Source: Fundicoccus sp052116145
GTDB lineage: Bacteria > Bacillota > Bacilli > Lactobacillales > Aerococcaceae
NCBI RefSeq assembly: GCF_052116145.1
Contig: NZ_JBQKLQ010000001.1
Location: forward strand, 310,001-374,000
Direction of reading: 5' to 3'
Length of the DNA stretch: 64,000 nt
Shown piece after piece: positions 1-8,174 of this stretch. Numbering within the stretch: position 1 is the first letter of the stretch; the number at the start of each line of letters is the position of its first letter. The notes under the pieces were generated by a model. The model did not search any database. It saw nothing but the letters and a program-made list of their open reading frames with translations, and was not told where the DNA came from. The translations under genes and the position numbers were made by a program.

Positions 1-42
1 TCACACTTTTGCGTAATACGCGAAAGTGTGATGTTTTTGTAA
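1..42 (+). terminator. intrinsic terminator of the gene upstream of the window
   Basis: A 13-bp stem (one G-T pair) with a five-base loop occupies 1-31 and is followed by a T-rich tail at 33-38. It lies upstream of the mltG promoter, so it ends a transcript entering from the left. Confidence 0.8.
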
Positions 43-73
43 CATGGTTAATCTAGCCAGCATAGATGAAGTC

Positions 74-82
74 TGATATAAT
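74..82 (+). promoter_or_regulatory. extended -10 promoter for mltG
   Basis: TGATATAAT at 74-82 is a perfect extended -10 (TGn-TATAAT). The hexamer 17 bp upstream is a poor -35, which an extended -10 can compensate. The mltG ribosome site AAAGGAGGAG follows at 107-116. Confidence 0.7.
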
Positions 83-118
83 GCTAACATTATTAGTCTG
101 TTAGTTAAAGGAGGAGTT

Positions 119-1348
119 ATGGCTAGTTTTGATTGGAAAACGATTCGTGAACAGGCGAAATCGAAAGAGACTTACCAAGTCAAAGAGAAAATGTGGACAA
201 ATAGAATCGTTAAAATCATCATTATTACCATTCTTACAATCATGATTGCAGGTGGCTTAGGTGGTTACTTTTATGTTAGACATACATTAAGCTCCGTTGA
301 TTCATCCAATGATGAAACAGTTGAAGTGACTGTGCCGATTGGAAGTTCTACGAAAGACATTGCATCGATATTAAAAGACAAGAATATTATACATAATGAT
401 TATATTTTTGATATTTATTTAAGGCTTCAAAACGTTGGAGACCTTCAAGCAGGTCATTTTGAATTTAATCAATCGATGGATGCTGGTGACATTGTTGCAA
501 CATTGCAAAAAGGGGGCGAACCGATCTTTGAAGACATTGACACAACGATCACTGTCATTGAAGGAACGAACCTAGAAGAAATTTCTGAGTTAATTGAAGA
601 TAAAACCCCCTTTACTGCGGAAGAATTTATGGAACTGGTTAACGATGAAGCCTATATTGCCAGTCTAAGTCAGCAATTCCCAACATTATTGGGTGACTTG
701 ACAGAAGTGGAAGGGTTAAGATATCCTCTAGAAGGGTATTTGTTCCCAGCTACTTACGATTACATCGGCGGGATGACCCTCGAAGATTTAGTAACTCAGA
801 TGGTTTCAACCATGAACTTAGAGTTTCAAGCAATTCGTGAAGATCTAGATCAAACATGGATGACGTTCCACCAAGTTTTAACTTTAGCTTCAATTGTGGA
901 ACGAGAAGGTATTACAGATGAGGATCGTGCGATGATAGCAGGCGTATTCTTAAACCGTATAGAAGTGGGTATGCCACTTCAAAGTGATATTACCATTTTA
1001 TATGCTTTAGGTGAACATAAGGAACTGGTTACCTTAACAGATTTGGAAGTTGAATCACCCTATAACTTATATATGTATACTGGATTAGCACCAGGACCTT
1101 ACAATAGTCCAAGCATGTCTTCGATTATGGCAACAATTTATCCAACTTATACTGATTATTATTATTTTGTGGCCGATTTAGATACGCAAGAAATATACTA
1201 TTCAACAAATATTGATGATCATAATGCTTTGGTTGAACAATACGTTAATCCGTATTTCGAAGAAGACGAAGAAGCGGTTGATGAAGAAGCTACAGGGGAA
1301 GATGTAGAGGAAGTTACCGAAGAAATCATTGGAGAAGATGTAGAATAA
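119..1348 (+). CDS. mltG: endolytic murein transglycosylase MltG (YceG family)
   Basis: This 409-residue protein should cleave nascent peptidoglycan glycan strands at the outer membrane face and set their length. A basic cytoplasmic N-terminus is followed by one membrane segment (about residues 31-53), a LysM-like region and the YceG catalytic domain. The family signature ASIVEREG holds the catalytic glutamate at about residue 261, and the conserved LAPGPYNSPS segment lies near the C-terminus. The last ~30 residues are an acidic Glu/Asp tail outside the catalytic fold. The ATG at 119 has an excellent RBS 3-4 nt away. Gene order mltG-udk-greA is common in Lactobacillales. Assignment is firm. 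Confidence 0.95.
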   Translation: MASFDWKTIREQAKSKETYQVKEKMWTNRIVKIIIITILTIMIAGGLGGYFYVRHTLSSVDSSNDETVEVTVPIGSSTKDIASILKDKNIIHNDYIFDIYLRLQNVGDLQAGHFEFNQSMDAGDIVATLQKGGEPIFEDIDTTITVIEGTNLEEISELIEDKTPFTAEEFMELVNDEAYIASLSQQFPTLLGDLTEVEGLRYPLEGYLFPATYDYIGGMTLEDLVTQMVSTMNLEFQAIREDLDQTWMTFHQVLTLASIVEREGITDEDRAMIAGVFLNRIEVGMPLQSDITILYALGEHKELVTLTDLEVESPYNLYMYTGLAPGPYNSPSMSSIMATIYPTYTDYYYFVADLDTQEIYYSTNIDDHNALVEQYVNPYFEEDEEAVDEEATGEDVEEVTEEIIGEDVE

Positions 1349-1369
1349 AAGAATCTATCAAAATGAGTT

Positions 1370-1419
1370 GGCTTGAAAAGGTAAACCTTCAGATAATCTG
1401 AAGTGGCCGTTTTTAAGCC
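1370..1419 (+). terminator. hairpin between mltG and udk (weak terminator or processing site)
   Basis: GGCTT at 1370 pairs with AAGCC at 1415, enclosing A-rich/T-rich arms and an inner CTTCAG/CTGAAG hairpin. There is no clean T-tract after the base, so termination would be partial at best. No promoter was recognised for udk, so read-through from mltG is plausible. Confidence 0.4.
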
Positions 1420-1501
1420 TGCTTCAATTTGTATTATGTAGCACCAAGGAATAAAAACTAATAGTTAATCAGGCGAAAGCCTAAGTATAGGAAGTGGAAA
1501 A

Positions 1502-2128
1502 GTGACAAAGAAACCTATTATCATAGGAGTGACAGGTGGGTCCGGTAGCGGGAAGACCAGTGTAAGTAATAAAATTTTAAAACATTTCGGTACTGGTAAT
1601 GTTATGTTAATTCAGCAAGATTACTATTACAAAGACCAATCGCATTTAACGTTTGAAGAGCGTCTTAATACAAATTATGATCATCCATTAGCGTTTGATA
1701 CAGAACTGTTTTATCAACATATTAATGAATTGTTAGCTGGTAAATCAATCAATAAACCGGTTTATGATTATACAAAACACACACGAAGTGCTGAAACAAT
1801 TTGTCAAGACCCTCGTGCTGTAATCATTATTGAAGGGATTCTAATTTTAGAAGACAAACGCTTGCGAGATTTAATGGATATCAAAGTATACGTAGACACC
1901 GATGATGATATTCGCTTGGCGCGTCGTATTCAACGTGATGTAATTGAACGAGGCCGTTCGGTGGAATCAGTAATAGACCAGTATGTGAACGTTGTTAAAC
2001 CAATGTTCCATCAGTTTATCGAACCAACAAAACGTTATGCAGATATTATTGTTCCAGAAGGTGGATACAATCAAGTAGCCATTGATTTGCTGACTACCAA
2101 AATTGGGACCATTCTATTAAACGATTAA
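1502..2128 (+). CDS. udk: uridine/cytidine kinase
   Basis: Phosphorylates uridine or cytidine to the monophosphate in pyrimidine salvage. The P-loop GGSGSGKTS lies at residues 12-20, and the length (208 residues) is normal for the PRK/uridine kinase family. The start is GTG at 1502 with a GGAAGTGG purine-rich site just upstream; no ATG precedes the P-loop at a sensible distance. It sits between mltG and greA, as in many Lactobacillales. Confidence 0.95.
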   Translation: MTKKPIIIGVTGGSGSGKTSVSNKILKHFGTGNVMLIQQDYYYKDQSHLTFEERLNTNYDHPLAFDTELFYQHINELLAGKSINKPVYDYTKHTRSAETICQDPRAVIIIEGILILEDKRLRDLMDIKVYVDTDDDIRLARRIQRDVIERGRSVESVIDQYVNVVKPMFHQFIEPTKRYADIIVPEGGYNQVAIDLLTTKIGTILLND

Positions 2129-2230
2129 ATATTGTTGTTTTGTAATGATATATAAAAATATATTGAAATCCTTGCATTAAAATGATATGTTAATTTTGTT
2201 ATTTTATTTAGAGGAGATAAGGAGAAAATT

Positions 2231-2713
2231 ATGGAAGAAAAAGTATATCCAATGACTTTAAAAGGCAAAGCTAAATTAGAAGCTGAACTTGAAGAGTTAA
2301 AAGTTAATAAAAGAAAAGAAATTGTAGAACGCATCAAAGTTGCTCGTAGTTTTGGAGATTTATCTGAGAACTCAGAATACGAATCTGCAAAAGACGAACA
2401 AGCATTTGTTGAAGGTCGTATTTCTACACTAGAAACAATGATTCGTTTTGCTGAAATTATTAATGATTCAGAAATAGATGAAAACATTGTATCGTTAGGT
2501 CGTAAAATCACTTTTGTTGAATTACCTGATGGAGACGAAGAAACTTATACAATCGTTGGTAGCGCAGAAGCAGATCCATTAGACGCAAAAATTTCTAATG
2601 ATTCACCAATTGCTAAAGCGTTACTAAAAAAATCAGTTGGCGATGTTGTCTCTATTGTTACACCAGGTGGTTCTTTCGACGTAAAAATTACAAAAGTTGA
2701 AAAGGTTAATTAA
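2231..2713 (+). CDS. greA: transcription elongation factor GreA
   Basis: GreA rescues backtracked RNA polymerase by stimulating cleavage of the nascent RNA 3' end. The 160-residue protein has the N-terminal coiled coil with the acidic tip (DLSENSEYESAKDEQ at about residues 42-56) that enters the polymerase secondary channel, and the C-terminal globular domain. AAGGAG at 2219-2224 precedes the ATG by 6 nt. A strong terminator follows. Confidence 0.97.
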   Translation: MEEKVYPMTLKGKAKLEAELEELKVNKRKEIVERIKVARSFGDLSENSEYESAKDEQAFVEGRISTLETMIRFAEIINDSEIDENIVSLGRKITFVELPDGDEETYTIVGSAEADPLDAKISNDSPIAKALLKKSVGDVVSIVTPGGSFDVKITKVEKVN

Positions 2714-2719
2714 AATTGT

Positions 2720-2760
2720 ACTCTCATGTTTAGTTAGTCTAAATATGAGAGTTATTTTTA
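2720..2760 (+). terminator. intrinsic terminator after greA
   Basis: ACTCTCAT at 2720-2727 pairs with ATGAGAGT, extended by TTTAG/CTAAA inside, and is followed by TTATTTTTA. It closes the udk-greA transcript. Confidence 0.9.
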
Positions 2761-3068
2761 TGGGTTCGTAACCGAACTTAATTTCATAGAAGAGTGAAAT
2801 TAAGTTGAGATTAACTAAACGTTTAGTGGCTTATGTCTCTTTAAGACAGTTGATCTGGATAGAAAGTCATTACGATCTAAATGAAAGATCAACGTCTAAT
2901 GCAAAACTTCAAAAATGTCGAACTTTGCTTAGGCTCTGAAAGATTTAAGCCGGTCGAAACGCTTCGCTGATTATCAAGGTTTCTTATCATCTGTCAATTT
3001 ATGTGCTTGACTCCTTTAAAAATAATTTTAGGACTTTTGATGGTTGCGCACACATTCAAGCAATGACA
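2761..3068. other. non-coding interval rich in inverted repeats between greA and liaF
   Basis: No ORF with a credible start lies here. Several inverted repeats are visible. A perfect 12-bp stem lies at 2775-2786/2795-2806 with an 8-nt loop and no T-tract. A 12-bp palindrome CTAAACGTTTAG lies at 2815-2826. An 8-bp pair GTTGATCT/AGATCAAC and a GGCT/AAGCC pair lie further on. It may be a structured RNA, regulatory DNA, or an eroded gene; nothing identifies it. Confidence 0.5.
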
Positions 3069-3077
3069 TGATATAAT
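3069..3077 (+). promoter_or_regulatory. extended -10 promoter for liaFSR
   Basis: TGATATAAT at 3069-3077 is a perfect extended -10, 27 bp before the liaF start. No consensus -35 is present at 17 bp spacing, which fits an activator-dependent (LiaR-autoregulated) promoter. I could not identify the LiaR box by eye. Confidence 0.65.
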
Positions 3078-3103
3078 TAGACAAATTGAAATGAGGGACG
3101 CAA

Positions 3104-3853
3104 ATGCTAAGTTTTTTTAAGAATAATATATTTATTGTTATTGGTATTAGCTTGATTTTAATTGCATTTGAAATTTTAACTTCAATCGAGAATACTGCTA
3201 TTATTGGTCTAGGTATATTGACTATCGTTGGTTCAGCATTTGTCAAGAATTTATCTGTCAAACGCATATTATTGGGCTTAGGCTTCTTCTTAATACTGCT
3301 GGCAGTTTTTCTGACACGCTCTATATGGATGATGGTGTTAACAATGGTATTATTAATTTTTTTATATCGAACGCCTGAAGGTAACGAGTTTTTCTTTTTC
3401 GGTGAATCGATGTTGCATCCTTTTCAAATGAAAGAACAATATCATGGTATCCAATTGGTACGCCCTCAAAGCGGTCAAAGATCATTATTAAAAAGTCAGT
3501 CCATGTTTGATTCGCGTGACGAGAATAAGAATATATATGAGTGGGATGATATTAATCTAGTTTATTTTGGTGGAAACTCTATTATTGATTTAGGTAATAC
3601 TATTCTCCCCAGTGGAGAAAACATTGTGATGATTCGTAAAGTATTTGGACGGACACGAGTGATTATTCCAAAAGGTTTGGGCTTACGCTTAAATGTCAGT
3701 GCAATATCCGGTCAAGTAGCTTTTGAATCACAACAGTATCCCTTGCGAGGAGACAATTTCCAATGGACTAGCCCTGGTTATTCTGAAACAGATCGAAAAT
3801 TAAAAGTTTTAATCACATTAGTGACGGGTGATATTGAGGTGATTTTACTGTGA
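3104..3853 (+). CDS. liaF: LiaF-type regulator of the cell-envelope stress system
   Basis: Membrane protein of 249 residues that in the LiaFSR/VraTSR family holds the sensor kinase inactive until the envelope is stressed. Four hydrophobic segments fill the first ~90 residues, and the C-terminal half is the soluble domain typical of the family (LiaF C-terminal, formerly DUF2154). It overlaps liaS by 4 nt (GTGA), so translation is coupled. Identification rests on topology and on the following kinase/regulator pair. Confidence 0.88.
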   Translation: MLSFFKNNIFIVIGISLILIAFEILTSIENTAIIGLGILTIVGSAFVKNLSVKRILLGLGFFLILLAVFLTRSIWMMVLTMVLLIFLYRTPEGNEFFFFGESMLHPFQMKEQYHGIQLVRPQSGQRSLLKSQSMFDSRDENKNIYEWDDINLVYFGGNSIIDLGNTILPSGENIVMIRKVFGRTRVIIPKGLGLRLNVSAISGQVAFESQQYPLRGDNFQWTSPGYSETDRKLKVLITLVTGDIEVILL

Positions 3854-4899
3854 ATTTACGTTTATGGTTTCGTTTATTTCTGAACCAATTAGTGATTGGT
3901 TTATCATTGGTTGTCGTCATTATTTCATTAATCGTATTTAGTTTTGAAGTCATCCCTTTAACGGACTTGTTGATGAGAAAAGTTTACAATTTACCATTCT
4001 TTATAATTTTACTGGCTTTAATTATATCAGCCGCTGCTGTCTATTCAGCCTATATTGCTTTTTCACTTAATGAACCTTATGAACAAATACGGGCAAAAAT
4101 TAATTGGCTCTTATTAGGAAAGTATAAACATAGTATTTTTAGTCAAGAAACCACACAAAGAAGTTGGTATGATAATGATAAAATATTGTCAAATGATTTA
4201 AACAGAATCCGCGAACGTCTTGCACAATTATCGACTGACTTACAAGAATTTACGGCAGCACCCGTTTTTGTTGGTGATGATACTAAAGAAGAAATTATCG
4301 AACAAGAACGTTCTAGAATTGCACGAGAATTACATGATTCTGTCAGTCAACAGTTATTTGCCGCTATGATGATGCTATCAGCGATTAATGAAACGATCGA
4401 TGGTCAACTATCAGCGCAGTATAAAAAACAATTACTAAAAGTAGAAGAAGTGATTGGTAATGCTCAAACAGAAATGAGAGCCCTATTACTTCACTTAAGA
4501 CCGATAGCACTCGAGGACCGTTCATTAAAACAAGGTATTACGAGTTTACTCGAGGAATTATATTCCAAAGTGTCATTGACGTTGAAGTGGGAATTGATGG
4601 AAACGTGTTTAGATAGTGGAATTGAAGATCATTTGTTTAGAATCGTTCAAGAAGCAGTTTCGAATACACTCAGACATGCACATGCAAGTAAGTTGGAAGT
4701 ATATTTACATCAGACAGAAGATAGCGTCACTTTAAAAATTATTGATGACGGAGTTGGTTTTGATACAAATCAGCCAGATAAAGTAGGTAGTTATGGTTTG
4801 CGCAATATGCGGGAAAGAGTCACAGGTTTAGGCGGTACATTTAAGACAGTCAGTATCAAAAATCAAGGGACCATTATTGATATAAGTATCCCAGTTTAG
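3850..4899 (+). CDS. liaS: sensor histidine kinase LiaS/VraS type
   Basis: NarL-class histidine kinase (349 residues) with two N-terminal membrane helices and a very short extracellular loop, the intramembrane-sensing architecture. The HisKA_3 phosphoacceptor is His162 in ARELHDSVSQQ. The HATPase_c domain shows the N-box (EAVSNTLRHAHA) and G-box (DDGVGFD). The start GTG at 3850 overlaps the liaF stop. In this family it phosphorylates LiaR after cell-wall antibiotic or membrane stress. Confidence 0.93.
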   Translation: MNLRLWFRLFLNQLVIGLSLVVVIISLIVFSFEVIPLTDLLMRKVYNLPFFIILLALIISAAAVYSAYIAFSLNEPYEQIRAKINWLLLGKYKHSIFSQETTQRSWYDNDKILSNDLNRIRERLAQLSTDLQEFTAAPVFVGDDTKEEIIEQERSRIARELHDSVSQQLFAAMMMLSAINETIDGQLSAQYKKQLLKVEEVIGNAQTEMRALLLHLRPIALEDRSLKQGITSLLEELYSKVSLTLKWELMETCLDSGIEDHLFRIVQEAVSNTLRHAHASKLEVYLHQTEDSVTLKIIDDGVGFDTNQPDKVGSYGLRNMRERVTGLGGTFKTVSIKNQGTIIDISIPV

Positions 4900-4932
4900 A
4901 AAGAATTGACCACTAAAGATAGGATGTAAGAT

Positions 4933-5565
4933 ATGATAAAAGTTTTATTAGTTGATGATCATGAAATGGTAAGATTAGGCGTTTCTTCTTATTTGATGGT
5001 TCAATCAGATATTGAAGTAATTGATGAAGCAGAGAATGGTTTACAAGGGTATACGAAGGCAATGGATCTAAGACCTGATATCATTTTAATGGATCTTGTG
5101 ATGGATGTGATGGATGGAATTGAAGCAACACAGAAAATCATGTCAGAATGGCCTGAGGCAAAAATAATTATTGTGACATCATTCTTAGACGATGAAAAAG
5201 TTTACCCAGCCATTGAAGCGGGTGCTTCAAGCTATATCTTGAAGACCTCCTCTGCTAAGGAAATAGCGGATGCGATCCGTTCAACACATGCTGGGGATAA
5301 TGTGATTGTTCCAGAAGTGACAGATAAAATTTTAGCGCGTGATGCCAAAGAAAGTCAACATCATTTACATGATGACTTAACGAGTCGAGAGTTAGAAGTA
5401 TTATTACTTATTGCTAAAGGTTATTCAAACCAAGAAATTGCAGATGAGTTATTCATTACCTTAAAAACGGTGAAGACTCATGTATCAAATATTCTGTCGA
5501 AATTAGAAGTTGTCGACCGAACACAAGCAACTATTTATGCTTTTCAAAATGAGTTAATTAAATAA
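4933..5565 (+). CDS. liaR: response regulator LiaR/VraR type
   Basis: NarL/FixJ response regulator of 210 residues: receiver domain with acidic pocket DD8-9 and phosphoacceptor Asp54 (ILMDLVMD), then a LuxR-type helix-turn-helix (LTSRELEVLLLIAKGYSNQEIA) in the last ~65 residues. It follows liaS by 33 nt in the same transcript. It is expected to activate the liaFSR promoter and envelope-stress genes elsewhere. Confidence 0.93.
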   Translation: MIKVLLVDDHEMVRLGVSSYLMVQSDIEVIDEAENGLQGYTKAMDLRPDIILMDLVMDVMDGIEATQKIMSEWPEAKIIIVTSFLDDEKVYPAIEAGASSYILKTSSAKEIADAIRSTHAGDNVIVPEVTDKILARDAKESQHHLHDDLTSRELEVLLLIAKGYSNQEIADELFITLKTVKTHVSNILSKLEVVDRTQATIYAFQNELIK

Positions 5566-5655
5566 TCCCCCCATAAATGCTTAATTTAAACATAAAGAAA
5601 AGTGACAGTTAATTGTTTTCAATAAGCCTAAATTTTCTTTTTAGTTGGATTAAGG

Positions 5656-5661
5656 TATAAT
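5656..5661 (+). promoter_or_regulatory. -10 element upstream of the HesB-like gene
   Basis: TATAAT at 5656-5661 lies 33 bp before the ATG. The -35 region is only T-rich. No terminator was seen after liaR, so this may be an internal promoter. Confidence 0.5.
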
Positions 5662-5694
5662 GATTGAGAAACCTTTATTGAAAGGAGTATATTA

Positions 5695-6006
5695 ATGAAA
5701 CTAACTGTTGATGAAAAAGCTGCAAATTGGTTTAAAGATGAGGTGGGAATTCGTGAAGGTGCGGGAATCCGTATTAAAGCTAAAATTTATGGAGGTAGTC
5801 CGGTAAGAGAAGGCTTTGGTTTGGCCATTGATCCAGTTGAACCGATGACTCCGATAGCTACTTTTGAAGCTGATAACGGTGTACTATTCTTTATTGAAGA
5901 TACTGATGAGTGGTTTTTCGATGAACATGATTTAATGATTACTTTAAATGAAAAATTGAAAGAACCATATTATATTTATTCTAAGAACGGCATCGCCATT
6001 AATTAA
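5695..6006 (+). CDS. HesB/YneR-like family protein without cysteines
   Basis: A 103-residue protein matching the HesB-like fold (A-type Fe-S carrier superfamily). It contains no cysteine at all, so it cannot ligate a cluster as IscA/SufA do. This fits the YneR-type subgroup of Firmicutes, whose function is unknown. AAAGGAG precedes the ATG. It is followed after 28 nt by an ECF transporter S-component, probably in the same transcript. Confidence 0.8.
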   Translation: MKLTVDEKAANWFKDEVGIREGAGIRIKAKIYGGSPVREGFGLAIDPVEPMTPIATFEADNGVLFFIEDTDEWFFDEHDLMITLNEKLKEPYYIYSKNGIAIN

Positions 6007-6034
6007 GCGATGACCAGTTGCCGGAGGGAAGATT

Positions 6035-6640
6035 ATGACAAGTTATTCAAATAATAAAACGAAAGAAATGGTGAGAATCAGTTTATTTGCTGCAATCATC
6101 ATTCTTCAATCCTGGGTGCCATTTTTAGGCAATATCACTATTCCCCTTTACCCCTTAGCGATTACATTTATACACGTGACCGTTATAGTAGCCACATTAT
6201 ATTTAGGTACAAAAGCTGGTGTAATTGTTGGTGGAGTTTGGGGTATTAATAGTTTGATTAGAGCGTACGTCATGCCTACGTCACCAATGTACTTGTATGT
6301 TTTTAACTCACCTTTTGTGACGATTTTGCCACGATTATTAATGCCTTTATTGGTGGGATTAATCTCACATTACATCTTAAATAAAACGACTTCATTTAAA
6401 GTAAATGCAGCGATCTCAGGAGTTTTAGGTAGTCTTTTTAATACTATCCTTGTCTTAGGTGCGATTGTCGTGTTTAGACGCAACGAGTATTTAACAATAC
6501 AAGACGCTTCAATGGAAACGTTATGGAATATTCTAGGAGGCATTGTCTTAGCAAATGGTGTGCCTGAAATGATTCTTGCGGGGCTTTTAGTGCCGATAAT
6601 CCTAACAGCTTTAAAACGGCCACAAGGCTTAAAAAAATAA
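6035..6640 (+). CDS. ECF transporter S-component, substrate unknown
   Basis: Small integral membrane protein (201 residues, about six helices) that would bind a vitamin and dock onto a shared EcfA-A'-T module encoded elsewhere. The N-terminal helix carries the LFAAIIILQ motif used by S-components to contact EcfT. The TPMYLY/NPFVTILPR region resembles pantothenate- or folate-type S-components, but I cannot decide between them. No THF or other vitamin riboswitch lies in the 28-nt gap before it. Confidence 0.8.
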   Translation: MTSYSNNKTKEMVRISLFAAIIILQSWVPFLGNITIPLYPLAITFIHVTVIVATLYLGTKAGVIVGGVWGINSLIRAYVMPTSPMYLYVFNSPFVTILPRLLMPLLVGLISHYILNKTTSFKVNAAISGVLGSLFNTILVLGAIVVFRRNEYLTIQDASMETLWNILGGIVLANGVPEMILAGLLVPIILTALKRPQGLKK

Positions 6641-6646
6641 TCATAT

Positions 6647-6688
6647 AAAAACGCGTGTCAGTTTTTTTAGCTGACGCGCGTTTTTGTT
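6647..6688. terminator. bidirectional terminator between the ECF gene and asd
   Basis: A 15-bp stem (6647-6661 with 6671-6685, one G-T pair) has A5 on the left arm and T5 on the right, so it works for both convergent transcripts. The T-run is immediately beside the asd stop codon. Confidence 0.92.
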
Positions 6689-7674
6689 TATACTAAGTTG
6701 TTTTTAATGAGTGTTTCTGCAATTTGTACAGAGTTTGTTGCCGCTCCTTTGCGGATGTTATCGGCTACTACCCAAATATTAAGGCCATTTTCTAAGGAGT
6801 CATCACGGCGAATGCGACCAATAAAGACTTCGTCTTTGTCATTAGCTTCGCTTTGAAGAGGATAACGTAAGTTGGCCGTGTCATCGACAACTACCAAGCC
6901 ACTGTGATTGGCGAATTCAGTTTTGACTTGCTCTAAATCAAAGGCGTTTTCGAGTTCAATATTAATGCTAACACCGTGAGAATTTTTAATTGGCACACGA
7001 ACGGTTGTTGCAGTAACTCGTAAGTCGGGTAACTCTAATATTTTGCGAGTTTCTTCAATCATCTTAACTTCTTCTTTGGTATAACCGTTATCTAAAAACA
7101 CATCGATTTGTGGTATAACAGAATCGTTAATTGAATAAGGAAAGTTATTCGTTGTATTGTTTTCTAAGTCTGCAATGCCTTTTTGACCAGCACCCGAAAC
7201 AGCTTGATAAGTACTATATACGACACGTTTAATACCATAAGGTTTAAGTACAGCCAAGGGTACGACGGATTGAATAGTTGAACAGTTGGGGTTAGCGATA
7301 ATCTTAGAGCCGCTGTTTAACGCATTTGGGTTTACCTCGGGTACCACAAGCGGCACCTTAGGATCCATACGCCAAGCTGAACTGTTATCAATAACAATGA
7401 CTCCATTATCTGCAGCAAAGGGGGCATAGTGTTTAGATGCATCTCCACCAGCTGAAAAAATCGCAATATCAATCGGGGCTTTTAACGAGTCTTCTGTCAA
7501 TTCTTGGATCGTCACCGGTTCACCTTTAAAATCAATGGTTTGACCAGCTGATCTTGCTGATGCAAAAAGGCTAAGATTTGCGACAGGAAAATCACGTTCT
7601 TCTAATACTTCTATCACTTTACGTCCCACAACACCGGTGGCGCCACACACCGCTAAATTATATTGTTTTTTCAA
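6688..7674 (-). CDS. asd: aspartate-semialdehyde dehydrogenase
   Basis: Reduces aspartyl-4-phosphate to aspartate semialdehyde with NADPH, the branch point to DAP/lysine and to threonine/methionine. It has the N-terminal nucleotide loop GATGVVGR and the catalytic cysteine (Cys131, in NPNCSTIQ). The start is TTG at 7674, with GAAAGGAG 9 nt upstream on the minus strand; no in-frame ATG precedes the Rossmann motif. The gene is divergent from lysA-dapA-dapB. Confidence 0.95.
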   Translation of the reverse strand: MKKQYNLAVCGATGVVGRKVIEVLEERDFPVANLSLFASARSAGQTIDFKGEPVTIQELTEDSLKAPIDIAIFSAGGDASKHYAPFAADNGVIVIDNSSAWRMDPKVPLVVPEVNPNALNSGSKIIANPNCSTIQSVVPLAVLKPYGIKRVVYSTYQAVSGAGQKGIADLENNTTNNFPYSINDSVIPQIDVFLDNGYTKEEVKMIEETRKILELPDLRVTATTVRVPIKNSHGVSINIELENAFDLEQVKTEFANHSGLVVVDDTANLRYPLQSEANDKDEVFIGRIRRDDSLENGLNIWVVADNIRKGAATNSVQIAETLIKNNLV

Positions 7675-7712
7675 TGTTGGAAACTCCTTTCAAATTCAAG
7701 TTGTTATCGTTA

Positions 7713-7741
7713 ACCCTAAAGATTTAGAGGATAAATGTCAA
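7713..7741 (-). promoter_or_regulatory. promoter of asd
   Basis: On the minus strand TTGACA (7741-7736) is followed after 17 bp by TAGGGT (7718-7713), a perfect -35 with a weak -10. No second lysine riboswitch is visible on this short leader. Confidence 0.55.
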
Positions 7742-7844
7742 GCAAATATTTCATTGTAAATTAATAAAAATAAGCATAAGCACGGAAACGTTGTGTTAGC
7801 GTTGTTTTTAAATGTGAATATTATGAGAGTTCGAAGGAAGTGCG

Positions 7845-7873
7845 TTGACAAACTTTTGAATGCTTGTTATGCT
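7845..7873 (+). promoter_or_regulatory. promoter of the lysine operon leader
   Basis: TTGACA at 7845-7850, a 17-bp spacer, and TATGCT at 7868-7873 with an upstream TGn. This is a near-consensus housekeeping promoter placed just before the riboswitch. Confidence 0.88.
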
Positions 7874-7889
7874 AGGTTCAGTTAAATAT

Positions 7890-8140
7890 AAAAGGTTTTT
7901 GGGCGAGGCGCGATTGACAAGAGTACAGATGAATTTCTGGAAAGGGGATATCGCCGAAACGAGTAATCGTTGGGGGCTAACCATAATAGGTTGACCACTG
8001 TTGTAATTAACTGCCCAGTTAATTACGAAGAGCAAGCAAATACCGGGCAAAAGGAAAGTTAACTCCAAGAAATAAAGTGGCCTGTTAAAAGCCAAGTGTG
8101 AGTGAGACCGTCGAACCTTTTGTTCGTGGTCTCTTTTTGT
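7890..8140 (+). promoter_or_regulatory. lysine riboswitch (L box) with terminator platform
   Basis: The conserved L-box core blocks are present in order: GAGGCGCGA at 7905, AAGAGTA at 7919, GAAAGGGGA near 7940 and GCCGAAACGAGTAATCG near 7952. The expression platform is an intrinsic terminator at 8104-8140 (GAGACC/GGTCTC plus T5). AAAAGGTT at 7890-7897 is exactly complementary to AACCTTTT at 8114-8121 in the terminator loop, a candidate antiterminator pairing. In this family, lysine binding favours termination, here turning off lysA-dapA-dapB. The aptamer edges are approximate. Confidence 0.93.
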
Positions 8141-8174
8141 ATTTATAAATAAATAGAAGGGTGAGGAGTAGCGA

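Noticed and set aside
5695..6006. Fe-S cluster scaffold function for the HesB-like protein
   Set aside because: The protein has no cysteine residue, so it cannot bind a cluster as A-type carriers do.
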